NCBI GenBank assembly: GCA_023653785.1
Contig: JAMKCH010041345.1
Span: forward strand, 1 to 64,000
Length of the DNA stretch: 64,000 nucleotides
Source of the DNA: Ophioderma brevispina
Lineage: Eukaryota; Echinodermata; Ophiuroidea; Amphilepidida; Ophiodermatidae
Reading direction: 5' to 3'
Part shown: positions 23,081-34,850 of the stretch, in pieces
Position numbering within the stretch: the stretch's first letter is position 1
How the letters are laid out: each line of letters begins with the position of its first letter
The notes under the pieces: generated by a model
The model's database searches: none
Told to the model about the DNA's origin: nothing
What the model saw: the letters and a program-made list of their open reading frames with translations, nothing else
Program-made: the position numbers and the translations under genes

Positions 23081-23562
23081 TTTTTTGTTTTTGCAAATAA
23101 TGTCCTTTTTTTGGCACTATATTCCTTTGTTTCTTCTTTCATAATTTGTTGATGCCTCTAGATGCCAATAGATGGTCTAAAATAGCAGCATGTAAATGGG
23201 ATCAGAATCCATGTTTTTCTTGCTGTGCACTGTTTGGGAATGCCAAATATTTTCATTTTGTCTTGAAGCTGCCTCTTTTGTTTAAGACAGATAAAGCTTC
23301 AAGACATGAAATGTGGAGGCTTTACAAAGGAGTTGCACCCATTATCATATCGCATCAAAATTTCCCAATCGTCTGTATAGTCTGCCCCAATAGGTTCTAA
23401 TGGTACCAAATTTAGATCTAATGTATGCCAAAGTTGGTCACTATTCCTTAAAAATTAGGAACGAAAAATGCAAGTATTATTCCATGTTTTACAACCTCCC
23501 GCATTCGAATGCCACTGACTACAACCTGTGTTTGAAAATTGCACTCGACTATAACCTGTTTT

Positions 23563-23910
23563 GGGAGAGCGAGCTGTTGTAGTGGCTCATCCACTCGCAC
23601 TTCACACCAATGCGGGCCGGGTTCGAATAATGCAGAGCCAGTGTCATTCTATTCTATATTTGTTGCCGACCATACCCGTCCTAGCAGTCTTATTCTCTTC
23701 TTTTCTTTCTCCTGAGAACTTCGGTTCCTCCTGCCATCTAAAATCTAAAATAGACTTCTTTACATAAAGCCTTCCTTGTCGTATCTGGATATACTCCCTT
23801 TGTATTGTAGGCAGCCTAAGGCACTCTAAACGGGACTCTAAAGCGGGGCCCCCGATCACTCGGTGACTTGTTTGCGCGTTGTATATAATTTAATAGTATT
23901 ATTATTACAA
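23563..23910 (+). mobile_element. tRNA-derived SINE
   Basis: An A-box-like GAGCTGTTGTAGTGGCTC and a B-box-like GCCGGGTTCGAATAATGC (23616-23633) give a degenerate tRNA head. A CT-rich body follows, with an AT-rich 3' tail ending in ATTATTATTACAAA. The cloverleaf stems are too poor for a functional tRNA. Inside the proposed 19.4-24.9 kb element. Confidence 0.6.
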
Positions 23911-24479
23911 ACCCATCAAACATAGAAAGGCAAAAACAAACAGCAGACAAGATTCAAATCACATTTTATCTCTCAGCTTTGTTTAGAAAGACATCCTTCG
24001 TCATGTTTCTCGCAGTGTTTTTCAGGTGCGCTCAAGATTGGGGTGCCATCTGTGGTTCAACTCTTGACATGTTAGATGCTTTACATTTCCTTTTGACATG
24101 AAACTTGATGCCTCATTGTGGGTAATCGGTTGAACGGCAGCATCTGCCAGTTAAGAGGATGTACTATTTGAATTTTCCATTTCCGTTTAACCAAGGATCT
24201 ATCGAATTAGGGTACATTAGGGGAAAGTTTGTGTTTGCACAATGTATGGACAACACATATTACATAGATCATTTTGGGGGCACATTTATACATTCCCTGA
24301 ATCAAAATATTTTTACCTGTCTCCTGATAGATAATTGTATTAGCTTTATGATCCAAATTAGCCTAAAATCCATCAGTGTTTACTCCCTTTATGGTCTATA
24401 TAAACAACCACACGGGAATAAGGGCCAAGGCCGCAAATAAAGGACTAGGGCGAAACAATACTTAAAAATGTCCGTAACT

Positions 24480-24890
24480 CTAAAAAATAATAGCAAAATA
24501 GTCAATCGTCCCTCATATTATTGACACATATATATATGCTATTTCTCTGGAAACTATTTAAGAGAAATATTGCCTATACTTCATTGTACATCTGTTACAT
24601 ATTTGTAACAAAGTTGATTAAAAAAATTGAACAAGACGTAAAAAGTCATCTTTTTTGGCACAGTACCAACTTATACTTTCACGACATTCAATGTATTGCT
24701 ATCACTGAATAGATATTTTGGTTAGCTTTAATATGATACCAACTTGCCCACAATTTGGGAGTTTTAAGTTGTGACCTCTAGCGCTAAAAGTAAAGATTTT
24801 GGTGAAGAACTTGCAAATTTAGAGTCATTGACCTCTGACGGCTCACGGTCCACCACTCACTGAGTTTTTCGACTTGTGGTTTGATTCCCC
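24480..24890 (-). repeat. Long inverted repeat, right arm
   Basis: Complement of 19365-19790: GGCTCACGGTCCACCACTCA, GTGACCTCTAGCGCTAAAAG, TTAGCTTTAATATGATACCAAC and TTTTTTGGCACAGTACCAAC are all present in reverse order. Divergence is moderate, suggesting an old element. Confidence 0.65.
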
Positions 24891-25399
24891 AGGGATGACT
24901 ATACAGATATTCATAACAGACCACTTAGTAAATTCGGATAAATAACCCACCTCATCCTCTGGACCATCTTTGGTGTTAAGCATCATGATACGTCCATTTT
25001 TCTGTCATAACTGGCCACACCCATAAAACGAAGCTTTTACTTTACGTAGTAAACTATACAAATCAGGTCTTGGAAAGGAAATTTGAGCAAAATGTGGTGG
25101 CGATATGAGCCCAGATCCCCTGTCAATCTTTCGGGTTACGTTGTGTCGGTGGGGGGGGGTGGGGGGGGGGATTGGACATGATCAACCTAACAGCAAACAG
25201 CAAATTCAAAACTGCAATCAACTACACTTCCGGGTGCTAGTCTGTTTCAAAGCTAATGGTATGAGGGCCTCTAAAAGCATAGATCGAACGGTTAAACACA
25301 GAACTTGGCTAAAGACTAGGCCTGGTCACGAATCTTTAAATCTAAATGCCCGTTATTTGAAATTACACTCATTTTGCCGCGGGGTTAATCCACTAACCC
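24891..25399. other. Non-coding stretch with G-runs
   Basis: Contains a GTGGGGGGGGGTGGGGGGGG run near 25150. The open frame at 25105-25491 crosses this low-complexity tract and shows no domain. Confidence 0.4.
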
Positions 25400-25800
25400 C
25401 GACGGCTTTTTGCAGTTACGATTTTTTCCCCCTAAATTATCATATATTACTAAGAGCTTTTGAAAAAATGTTTAAGAAGATGATCTTGTAATGTCACGGA
25501 CCGAGACCTGCCATAGTAAAATGCACGTTACCCTTCCAACCACAAATTACCGTTTTGGAAATCCTCAATTTTGCCCAATCGGGGTAAACGTTTCATATAG
25601 AAGTCCCATTGATGCAAATGAGGTATTGCTCTTCATTCCGTCAAGCGCAACTGCACGAACGCCATACAGCGCATGGCGGACTCAATTGATACCTCATTTG
25701 CATCATAGGACTTCTATATGGAACGTCACCAAATCGAAGCAGATCGTGTGCCTAACCCCCTGGTTGTGGTTCATGCGCGCCGTAGTCTCGTGTGCGTTTT
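25400..25800 (+). repeat. Dispersed repeat (copy of 15620-15850) split by a hairpin segment
   Basis: The flanks match the 15.6 kb copy. The inserted portion is a hairpin: 25589-25626 (CGTTTCATATAGAAGTCCCA then TTGATGCAAATGAGGTAT) pairs with 25688-25725. The copy at 15.6 kb lacks this insert. Confidence 0.6.
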
Positions 25801-27515
25801 TGTATCTTTCGTGCTCTAAGGCGTCCGGAAGTACGTTATAATCCTGTTTTCTAATTGAAAAAAAAAAAAACAGTTGGCGTCAGCGGTTGAAAATTCTCAA
25901 GACTGGAATAATACCGAAAGGCATTGTGGGAAAAAGGGATGCGGCCCGTAGCGAATTGCCGTTTACTTTTCGGTGTTTACGAGCCAGGGGGTGAAGCCCA
26001 TTCAAAACCAGTCGTCCGTGCTGTGCGCTGAAATTTTGATATTACACGCAATATTATTAGTTTGGGTGCTTGTATACACACATAATGTCCAATTCGATAC
26101 AAAAATCCGCAAAAGATCAGTTGTTGGTTTTTGGGTGCTATTGGGTGTTACATTTTGTCCTACCCATGGCCACACAACGAATGAAATGACACGACAGTCG
26201 TCTTGATTTAATAAACCGCCTCAATGATACATCTTTTCACCTTAAGCGCGCATTGCCATTATGAGAAAAAAGAGTATCTGAGTACAAGATCACAGTGCAC
26301 TATTTAATACACCTGGCCACCTCTACACATACATCAATTTGTCTCACTACCGATTAGTGTAAAGCGGCACCCACAGTATGTTGGAAGAAGCGGAGACAGC
26401 CATTGCTTTCTATTGTTGGTACTCTATGTTTTCTTTGTGGTCGGCCAAACATGGGAGACGCTGAATTCTAAAGATTATGTAACGTTTTGCCTCTGTATTA
26501 TATAGAACCTCTTTGTTTACGAGCACCGAAGTACCCGACAAAACTTTCAATTTTCTTGGTTCTATAGGTTCAGACCCAATTACGAGACATATTTAAAACA
26601 AAACATAGTTAAGGACCCTGATGAAAAAATCTCCTAGAAACCCTTCGTTTTCCGGAGATATTTGAGGTTTAGTTTCTTTGCCATACATTCGCTATGACGG
26701 ATTGATAACGTTAATCTCTCGCGCAGTACTAATTTAGATAATATCTTTCGCAGACTGTGACACAGACTACACACTTTCCGGACCGCCGTATTCGTGCTCG
26801 GACCTCGTGAGTCAATAGGCGTGGTAGGGCCCCATATACATGAGATGAGACTAAATTGAATAAACGTTCTCAGCAGTCTAAGGATTTTTGAAATTGAATT
26901 TTCGAATGCATTTTTTCTCAAAATTTCTACTACGAACTAAAAGTTCGCAGAACAAAAATTGCTTCAAATGATGTCTTCTTGCCGTATGGTAAAAATTGAA
27001 TGGATTCATCAAGCGGTTTTGGAGAAATCAATCAGGCATATAATGCATTTAGGTATTTTTTCCCTAGAGCTCCACAGGAGCCTGGCAAACTCCAAAATCC
27101 AACTGTAGTATCGAACATCGGGCGTCCTTCCCCCCTGTGAAATCTTGACGAAAAATTCTTATTTTTTATATGTTGTCAAGGAATATTTTCTTTTTCCAAA
27201 ACCGTTGGAGATGAAGAATCAACTCCACTGGAAGGGTTATCTCTGATTAAAAAAAAAAAATAACGAATGAGGATGAGGTCATATGTGGATCATGGACACC
27301 CATGACCGACCCACATCAAGCACCCAAATTGGTTTGTGTTTTGGCACTCCATATTGTTGTAATTTCTTTTAACATTTTTGAGTGAGTTACTCTAATGAGG
27401 CTTGGCCGCCACCGCCTGGCAATAACAGCACATTTTTGAAGAGCGCCCCCAATTTTCCCAACATTTTGAGATTTATGCACAGTTACATTGGTACACTGGC
27501 TCTAAACTAAACCTG
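25801..27515. other. Non-coding stretch
   Basis: Open frames at 25973-26206 and 26634-26921 show no domain, splice or codon pattern that I would defend. The sequence is AT-rich with short homopolymers. Confidence 0.4.
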
Positions 27516-27519
27516 TTAA

Positions 27520-27850
27520 AGGTGTTTGTTCCGATTTTTGTCTATCGTGTTCTCTACTTGATATGGAGCCTGACACTTGTACACAACTGACAATAAAGTA
27601 CCGTGGGAACAAACTTGCGGTTTTGATGCTAGACGCGATAAGCATAGTGCAACGCCCTATTCACTACTGTGCAAATATCGATGCGTTAACACTAAAACGG
27701 TAGTTTTTGATCTGTATCTTGAGAAAGGGATGGATTTGAAAGCTGAAATTTCAGGACGACAATGAGAAAAATATGGCCTTTTATCTGACATCAAAATTAT
27801 CTACTTCCGGGTAACTCAGGGGATCCCAAAGACGATCGGAACAAGCACCT
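27520..27850 (+). mobile_element. TTAA-flanked MITE, family 2, copy 1
   Basis: The ends are TTAA|AGGTGTTTGTTCCGAT and CGATCGGAACAAGCACCT|TTAA. It is 331 bp with identical TTAA on both sides. Body landmarks are TTCTCTACTTGATATGGAGCC, GTACCGTGGGAACAAACTTG and GAAAGCTGAAATTTC. The minus-strand and plus-strand open frames inside are not genes. Confidence 0.85.
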
Positions 27851-28082
27851 TTAATGGTAAAGCTCGAAATGTCTACGTATCGCAAAAGAAGGAATTTTGT
27901 AATAGTGCTCCAGAATGAGGTGAAAAAGGGCCCTAGATTTCTACCAACCAGGGCCGGAATAATAACATTGCAATCATAGCTAAAATTGATCATTGGGTTG
28001 TGTAGTCATGAAACTACGTGATGACAACATAAATATGGCAATTTGTATAAATCAACATTTTACAGAATGACAGCCATTTTAA

Positions 28083-28471
28083 AGGTGCTTGTTCCGATCG
28101 CCTCTGGGACCACCCGATTAACCGGAAGTCGTATAAATTTTGATATCTGATGAAAGGCCGTATTTTTCTCATTATCGTCCTGAAATTTCAGCTTCCACTT
28201 CTTTGCAAAGATATAAACAAAAAATTGTCGTTTTAGGGTAACCATCAATAACCAGTAAGTAGGACTAGGGCCTTGCAATGTGCATTATCGCTTCTATTAT
28301 CAAAACAGCAAGTTCGTTTCCCACGATACTTGATGATAATTTCATAACAAGACACCTTTCGTAAAAAAATCAGGATTAAATGGCTGGTATCCCCCGGTCT
28401 ATAAGTGTATGCAGGTGCCAGGCTCTCATTCAAGTGGAGAACAAGATACACATAATTCGGAACGCCCACCT
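28083..28471 (-). mobile_element. TTAA-flanked MITE, family 2, copy 2 (inverted)
   Basis: TTAA|AGGTGCTTGTTCCGATCGCC opens and CGGAACGCCCACCT|TTAA closes. The body is the reverse complement of copy 1 with more sequence retained (389 bp). The two copies lie 230 bp apart in opposite orientation. Confidence 0.85.
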
Positions 28472-28609
28472 TTAAAGGTAATAGCACTACTATTAGTATG
28501 GGACAGTGTGTCATTTGTTGGCTTTTTTGCTACAATTGGAATTTTGGGTCTTAAAATGTAAATAATGGTCCCAGGAATCCAAATCAAATTGTTACCAATT
28601 TTTATCCCT

Positions 28610-29080
28610 TCCATTTGGCGGCCATCTTGGATTTCAAAATGCCGCCATTTTAAACATATTTTGCTCTATATCTGGACTTCTGAGCAACATAAAAGGCTCA
28701 AGTTGGTGGCAATACCCCATGTTTTTGATGTCAAGGAACACAAATATCACATTCAGAAAGTCGCAGATTGTTTCCTTCCGGCAGAAATCTTGAATTTCAA
28801 ATGGCCGCAAATTTTCAACATATTTTGCTCTATATCTGGACTTCTGAGCAACATAAAAGGCTCAAGTTTGCGGCAACACCCATGTTTGTGATGTCAAGGA
28901 ACACAAATATTACATCCGAAAAAGTCACAGATTCTTTCCTTCCGGCGGCCATCTTGAATTTCAATATGGCGCCATTTTTAATTTTTACTTCGCCCAATAT
29001 CTGAACTTCTGAACAACATAAAAGGCTCCATTTGGTGGCAATACCCATGTTTGTGATGTCAAGGAACACATTTATTAATC
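28610..29080 (+). repeat. ~165-bp tandem repeat, nearly 3 units
   Basis: TCTGGACTTCTGAGCAACAT then AAAAGGCTC recurs at 28671, 28835 and (as TCTGAACTTC) 29000, a spacing of 164 and 165 bp. Each unit also carries TGATGTCAAGGAACACAAAT and a GGCGGCCATCTTGRATTTCA segment. Open frames here (28565-28891, 28768-29004, 28830-29069) are repeat by-products. Confidence 0.85.
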
Positions 29081-31740
29081 ATGATACATTTTATACTATG
29101 ACAGACAAAATAAAGCGTGTAATCCAATGGGTGCTCTGAGCCTGTTTCGTTTCGTTGCGTGGCGTAAAATACAGTAAGCCCGTAATTATACGTTTCTTCC
29201 TTTGTTTCTTCTTTAACATGGAACACTCATTCAGTGACAATACAAATAGTCTCCGTTCTTCCCTGAGGTTTGACACACACCTCATTATGTTGGCGTCTTT
29301 TGTCGCCAAATTATACTGGTGGCTAATCATGACGCGAGATTGATATTAAGCACAAGAAATCAGACAGCAAAACTCTTCTATGCTTTGAAATTATATTGAG
29401 AATAATTTATTTCTTTCTATTGTAAGAATAATTAGAATTAGAATAATTCAGTTTTTCTACTGTAAAGATGAAAAGTCCTTCGTTTGATAACGCAAAGAAT
29501 CCGCTTAGTAACGAATTTGATCAAAAAAATACCCAACTGAAACTATGTAGGACGCACCTCATTTCAATCTGTCGACAACAGACATAAGGTTAGAAAAGAA
29601 ATACCGAAGAAAAACAGAACATAGTAATTTACACGATTATGTAATCTCACTGTTTACTTTTAGTTATATACTTTTAGTCACAAGCTAATTTTATTAATAG
29701 GTAAATAAAGAGCAAAATCAGCAACAATTAAACGTCCATCTTCTTCTACGACACCCTCAATGTACTGAAATCAAAATGGATAAACACGTATATATGTAAG
29801 TATGTGACACCTGGTAATTGCGTAAAACAAAAACAAAAGAAAACAAATCAAAATAAACCAAAACAAATTACGTTAAATTTAGTGTGTAGGTTGATATTTC
29901 TAGTATGCCTAGTGTCTACTGGGTTTACAAATTCCGCCAAAAAAGTCATTTCATGCAAATGTTCCATATTTTTAAGCGTAATGTTGTGTAGTTTGACCAG
30001 CAATCACGTACATTATTGATTTCCGTTTATTCTGTTCTGGTGTGGAACACAATCAGCTGTTTAGTGTACATTGGGGTGTTCATTACTGCATGTCAATTTG
30101 CGGGAGACGGTATGACAAATTTCTCAAATACTAACTATTTAGTGATTTTTTTCCAACATTAAAGTAGTTAAATGGAATTTTACATGCTTGTTGATGATTT
30201 ATAAGCTAATTTAATAAATTTCCAATTTTTGATCCTCTCAAAAATGTGATCCTCTCACATTATCACTGTTTATCCCTTTCAGGGTAATTAAGGTTCAAAC
30301 GCCAAAGTTAAGTTTCCAAATGCTCTTACTCGGCAGAATTTCGCCTGAAACGAACCTTATCAAATTCAAGGTCATTAAGGGGACATAAATGGGTCAAAGG
30401 TCACATTTGCAGACTCTTCTGGGAACTTGTACCAGCCTTAAATCAGCTAAAAACATACGGTTAAGAGCGTAATATGACGTGGCACAGTCGTCCGGCAGGT
30501 GACAATTAGGCCACAGTTACGATCGAAAATACTATGGTGGTATTTTAGAACACAAGGTCCGCTCCATGCCACCTTTTGTAGTAAATTTCAACATCAGTGC
30601 CTCGCTTGTTTTTTGGTCCTATGATATTCTACTACATTTCTGTAACTTCACGTGAAAAGGTACATTTCTGTAACTTCACGTGAAAAGGTACATTGCATTG
30701 TAGTTTTAGGTACTGTCCGGCGACGCGAACGAACAGCAAAATATTTTGTAAACATGAACTCTCGGACAAGTTCCCGGATGGAAATGGGCACAATACGAGA
30801 TGCATCATGGGGATCGTGCAAATCTTCTACAGAAAGATATTGGGATGACACGATATAACGTCTATAATTAATTATGGTTAGTCGATGTGGTTATGGGTCC
30901 TATGTGGTTATGGTTGAATCATGGTTGGAGTAGTCAAGATGATACTAACCTGGAATATGACCACGATAGAAATAGAAAATACGGGAGTTATTTATGAAAA
31001 GAAAAAATAACATGGTAGTTATTCCATCTCATGTGTTTATTTTAACTTACCCTAGACCCCCATTTTCAAGCGGTCTCCGACAATGCTTTTTCCAAGATGT
31101 CCGATGACATTTCCCTTTCCAAGACGTCATCCAACCCTGAAATAGATCGTTGCAGGTTTGTAATAGCACAGATGGTAAACGATATACCGCCCTCGTATAT
31201 TATTTCTATCCAAACTATTGTATATACTGACTCTACATTATTTTTTTTGTTATTTCATGGAAGAAACCATGGTTGCACGTGTTGCGCGTTTTACAGGACG
31301 TTTGATAACTATCCTTTTTAAATTGACTACATTTTGAATGAAATCATGTATTTTTTTTTAATTGAAAAAAAAAATAAGATTTTGGGAAATTACTTAATAT
31401 GACTAGAAACCAAATCCCAATGAATGTGAATTGTGACACATTTGTGGATGTTATACACCATTTTTTTTAATGATTTTATCCATTTTAGCGACCATTTTGG
31501 ATGCCATCTTGGATTTTTAAAAATCCAACAAGGGAAAATTACTTCAAAAATTCTACTGTAATTTGTATTCAATCTCCGCATTCAGTCCGTGAGCGCAAAC
31601 TGAGCTCATTCATCTATGATTCAAGCGATCTGTTAATTTGTTACATTGAGGTCGCACTCAACTGAGTATGCCATTTACACAGTGTAAATGCAAAGTAAAT
31701 AGCTATTTAGTAAATTTATGTGAGTTTACGTGTTTGTTGT
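29081..31740. other. Non-coding stretch
   Basis: AT-rich. Contains a perfect 28-bp tandem duplication at 30634-30689. Bases 30648-30858 are open on both strands but show no domain. No gene is supported. Confidence 0.4.
30634..30689 (+). repeat. Perfect 28-bp tandem duplication
   Basis: TACATTTCTGTAACTTCACG followed by TGAAAAGG appears at 30634-30661 and again at 30662-30689 without mismatch, so the duplication is recent or an assembly slip. The unit holds the palindrome TTCACGTGAA. Confidence 0.85.
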
Positions 31741-31810
31741 ATGAGGGAGGTGAGGCAAGGTGTACCAACTTGGCGTGGGGAGGGGAATGTAACGCGGAGA
31801 AACAAGAGTG
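31741..31810 (+). repeat. 70-bp inverted repeat flanking the Penelope-like element (left)
   Basis: ATGAGGGAGGTGAGGCAAGG through AACAAGAGTG matches the reverse complement of 33106-33175 with one difference in 70 bases. Penelope-like elements are known for flanking terminal repeats in inverted or direct arrangement, which fits. Confidence 0.8.
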
Positions 31811-32145
31811 ACACAGTATGCGGGAGCCACAAATTACAGAGTCACAGAACAAATGGAGGAAAAAACATACTATAGACCTGTATGAAAAAGTGAGGCCTGT
31901 ACGGTATAAGAAAAAACAATGCACTGGGCAGGAGTAATAAAAATTAGTGTGCACTGTGATAAAACAAACAAACAAACAGTGGAAATTACCAGAAATTACC
32001 AGAGCAAAGTACGATAACCATAAATTGCAATTTCACACAGGACAGATTAAAAACTGGTAAAAAGGGGACGGGGACAATACAGACAAAAAATCTGATACTC
32101 TTGGTGAATTAGTTTTAAACAGTTCTCTCAACAAAAAAATAGGAC

Positions 32146-33105
32146 TTACTTGAATTTTTGTCCTGCATCCGCAAGGACTTCCTCAGAATTGATGAGAAGC
32201 GGGAGGTTGGTCATGTGACCTACGGAATGAACCGCGGTCACATGACCTGATGACAGATGAATAAATCGGAGATAAGCTGTATCTGCCCTTGTCCTGATTG
32301 AGGTCTGGCTCCAGAGATGCAATATAGTAGGCCTCCTTGATGCCACGTTGGAGATATCTGGATTCAGTGTCCAAAATCTTGACATCCTCGGGGAACATGT
32401 GGTCCTCAGTTTTAAGGTGGGCTCCAAAGCGGGAAGAGGCTTTCTTGTGTTCAGAGATCCGATATTTGAGGGTCCTTTCCGTCTCACCCACATACTGAGA
32501 TTGGCAGTCAGAGCAAGTGAGCCCGTAGATAACACAAGAACGATCACATTTCTTAGGTTTGTCTTTGGGGGAACCAGCATACTCCTGATGGTGTTAGTGG
32601 GTTTAGCATGAACTTAACCACACACTGAGAGAGCTTGTTGAATGTGACTAAGTTCTTGTTCCAGAAAGTCTTGTTTGGAGGAAATGGTATTGGCCCGGTG
32701 TTTCAAAGTGCGAATGACGCCAAGCTTATGTTCAAGTGGTTGGTGACTTTCAAAATGGAGGTATTGGTCAGTGTGAGTTGACTTTCTGTACACACTGAAA
32801 GACAAACTCCCATCCTGATTTTTGTGAATGAGTGTGTCCAACATGGCAATCTTGTTGTCTTGTTCATACTCCACCGTAAATTTAATGGCAGGGTGTATCG
32901 GAGTTCAAATGTTCGGTGAAGTTGTCCACATCCGAACGGTTGAGAATGCACATCGTGTCATCAACATAACGACCATAAAACTTGAGAGTAGACGGGAAAG
33001 ATGAGAGTGCCAAGGATTCAAAGTTCTCCATGAACAATTTAGCTATGATGGGACTCACTGGTGAGCCCATAGCAGCGCCCTCATATTGCGAATAAAAAAA
33101 TCTGA
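32146..33105 (-). mobile_element. Penelope-like element: RT C-terminal half and GIY-YIG endonuclease
   Basis: Minus-strand reading in order: YEGAAMGSPVSPIIAKLFME (RT block) beginning near 33090; FYGRYVDDTMCIL with the catalytic YVDD near 32955-32970; a connector ending QDNKIAMLDTLIHKNQDGSL; then CVIYGLTCSDCQSQYVGETE and RTLKYRISEHKK (about 32450-32545), a GIY-YIG-type endonuclease. These belong to three frames, so it is disrupted. Penelope-like elements uniquely pair this RT type with GIY-YIG. The 5' half of the RT is missing. Flanked by a 70-bp inverted repeat. Confidence 0.85.
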
Positions 33106-34850
33106 CACTTTTGTTTCTCCGCGTTACATTCCCCTCCCCACGCCAAGTTGGTACACCTTGCCTCACCTCCCTCATTTTCGCTTATTCAAGGTAACCTCTT
33201 GTATCATTTTTTGATCCTTGTCGTGTTTTGTACCTGCATCCGTTGGACTCACCATTACTCACTTCAATGTTTGTTGTAATTATTACGTACCTCGACTGCA
33301 TTGCTTGCACGATTTCGGACACTCACGCCTCACCATTGATCCAAATGCTCCACTGGTGCATTTTCCGCCCCTTGCCCATTGTCCACATTCAGACTTAGTA
33401 TCCCTGCACCCTAAGAGTTATGAACGGGAAGAAAAGTTTATCACACCAAATGAAATACTAAAATAGCTAAAAGAATGAACAGAGAGGGATAGACAATACC
33501 CAACCCATCCAAGAGGGGTGGGTGAGGATAGATTCAAATAGGCAACGCAACATAGTATAAGTAAACTTCAAGAATGTCGCGTTATGCAAGGAGCTTTAGA
33601 ATTTGTTCAGCGATATTGAAAACTGTCGTACAGGCTGATTCAAAAAGACGTTTACTCATTTTCATCGTGATTTAGTAAAACATCTAAAACGAAGTCACTG
33701 TAAAGTAATATATCACCGCAAAGAGCAACTTCTGAATGTCTGAATAAAAAAAGAATGTTTGAATTTGCACATGCCAAACCCAGGTTATACTCATTTGAAT
33801 AAAATCACCCATTTTACTGACTGCACACATCTGGGTAAATTGCATCAGTTTCTATTCAGGCTCCAAATCAATAGATCGTAAAAACAAAGACAGATACCAT
33901 TGGTTCGGCAACCTTATGTCAAAATGAAAGTTTGGCTTTTATATTAAAGAAACCATAAATCAAACGATAATTCAGTTCATTTTCATTCATCAATAATTGT
34001 ATAGAAACGTTTTTTAATCGCAAACCTAAAATGTTTCTGCTATTTCTGTTAAAGAAATGACAAAAACCATTGCAATGATTGTTTCTTATCAGAGAAGTCT
34101 AGTAAGGAGGGGATAACCGTGCTAGACGCTCATGAGATTCAAAATTCGAATCATTTAAATTGTCAGCATATAGGAATTTTGCTCTTGATTGATGGATTTT
34201 GAGTATAAAAGAAAAAAATCATTGAATGGGAGTTGAACACACAAACCAACGGAGAACTTTCTTGTTCACGCAGAGTTATTTGGTGTAAATAGCCACTGAC
34301 GCAAGTTACCCAGATATGTACAGTCCGGTAAAAATTGGTGGTTTTATTCAAATTAGTATAACTTCGGATTTGCATGAGCAAATTCAAAAAATCTTTTTTA
34401 ATATAGACCATTCAGAATTGCTCTTTTTAATGATATATTAGTTACAAGGAATTCCTTACAGATTTTCTACTAAACTACAATTAAAAGAGTGAAACTTCTT
34501 TTTGAATCGGCCCTGTTATTTCGCTGTGCTGCACTTACTTACAAAAGTTACCAAGGAGCAGAAGGCAAAGGAAAAAAATGGGGACGAGTTGATATCAACT
34601 GAGGACTCAGAAAAGAAAGATATTATGATAAAAGAGAAATAAAGGAACACAAACTAGTCTAACCACGAGTATCACATGTAGCTGAAAATATCGGGCATTT
34701 GATGGAAGCGTCAAGTTAAACCCGACTCAGGCTACCTTCGAACTATGTCAAAAGCCACTGGACTAAAGACTTTGCATAAGAGTGTGTTTGATGGCAATGG
34801 CGGGAATTTAGACGAATGGCAGCTAGGAATTGAAGCCCATGATAACTTCA
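33003..34850. repeat. Block A, copy 1
   Basis: Starts inside the Penelope RT (GAGTGCCAAGGATTCAAAGTT) and ends near CAGCTAGGAATTGAAGCCCA. It is collinear with 35210-37260. Landmarks shared include TTCAAGGTAACCTYTTGTATC, GCTCCACTGGTGCATTTTCC, GAACAGAGAGGGATAGACAA and TCTAACCACG. Differences are mostly one- to few-base gaps. No gene seen other than the RT end. Confidence 0.85.
33106..33175 (-). repeat. 70-bp inverted repeat flanking the Penelope-like element (right)
   Basis: Reverse complement of 31741-31810. It is read in frame into the RT remnant as an apparent N-terminus (MREVRQGVPTWRGEGNVTRR), but that start is fortuitous because it lies in the terminal repeat. Confidence 0.8.

Noticed and set aside
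25105..25491. 128-codon open frame
   Set aside because: Crosses a G-run and part of a dispersed repeat; no recognisable motif.
28621..29080. CRISPR-like regularly spaced repeat
   Set aside because: Units of 164-165 bp are homologous along their whole length with no unique spacers; this is a tandem repeat in animal DNA.
32348..32611. Plus-strand 87-codon open frame over the Penelope region
   Set aside because: Antisense to the GIY-YIG endonuclease, which carries the recognisable motifs.
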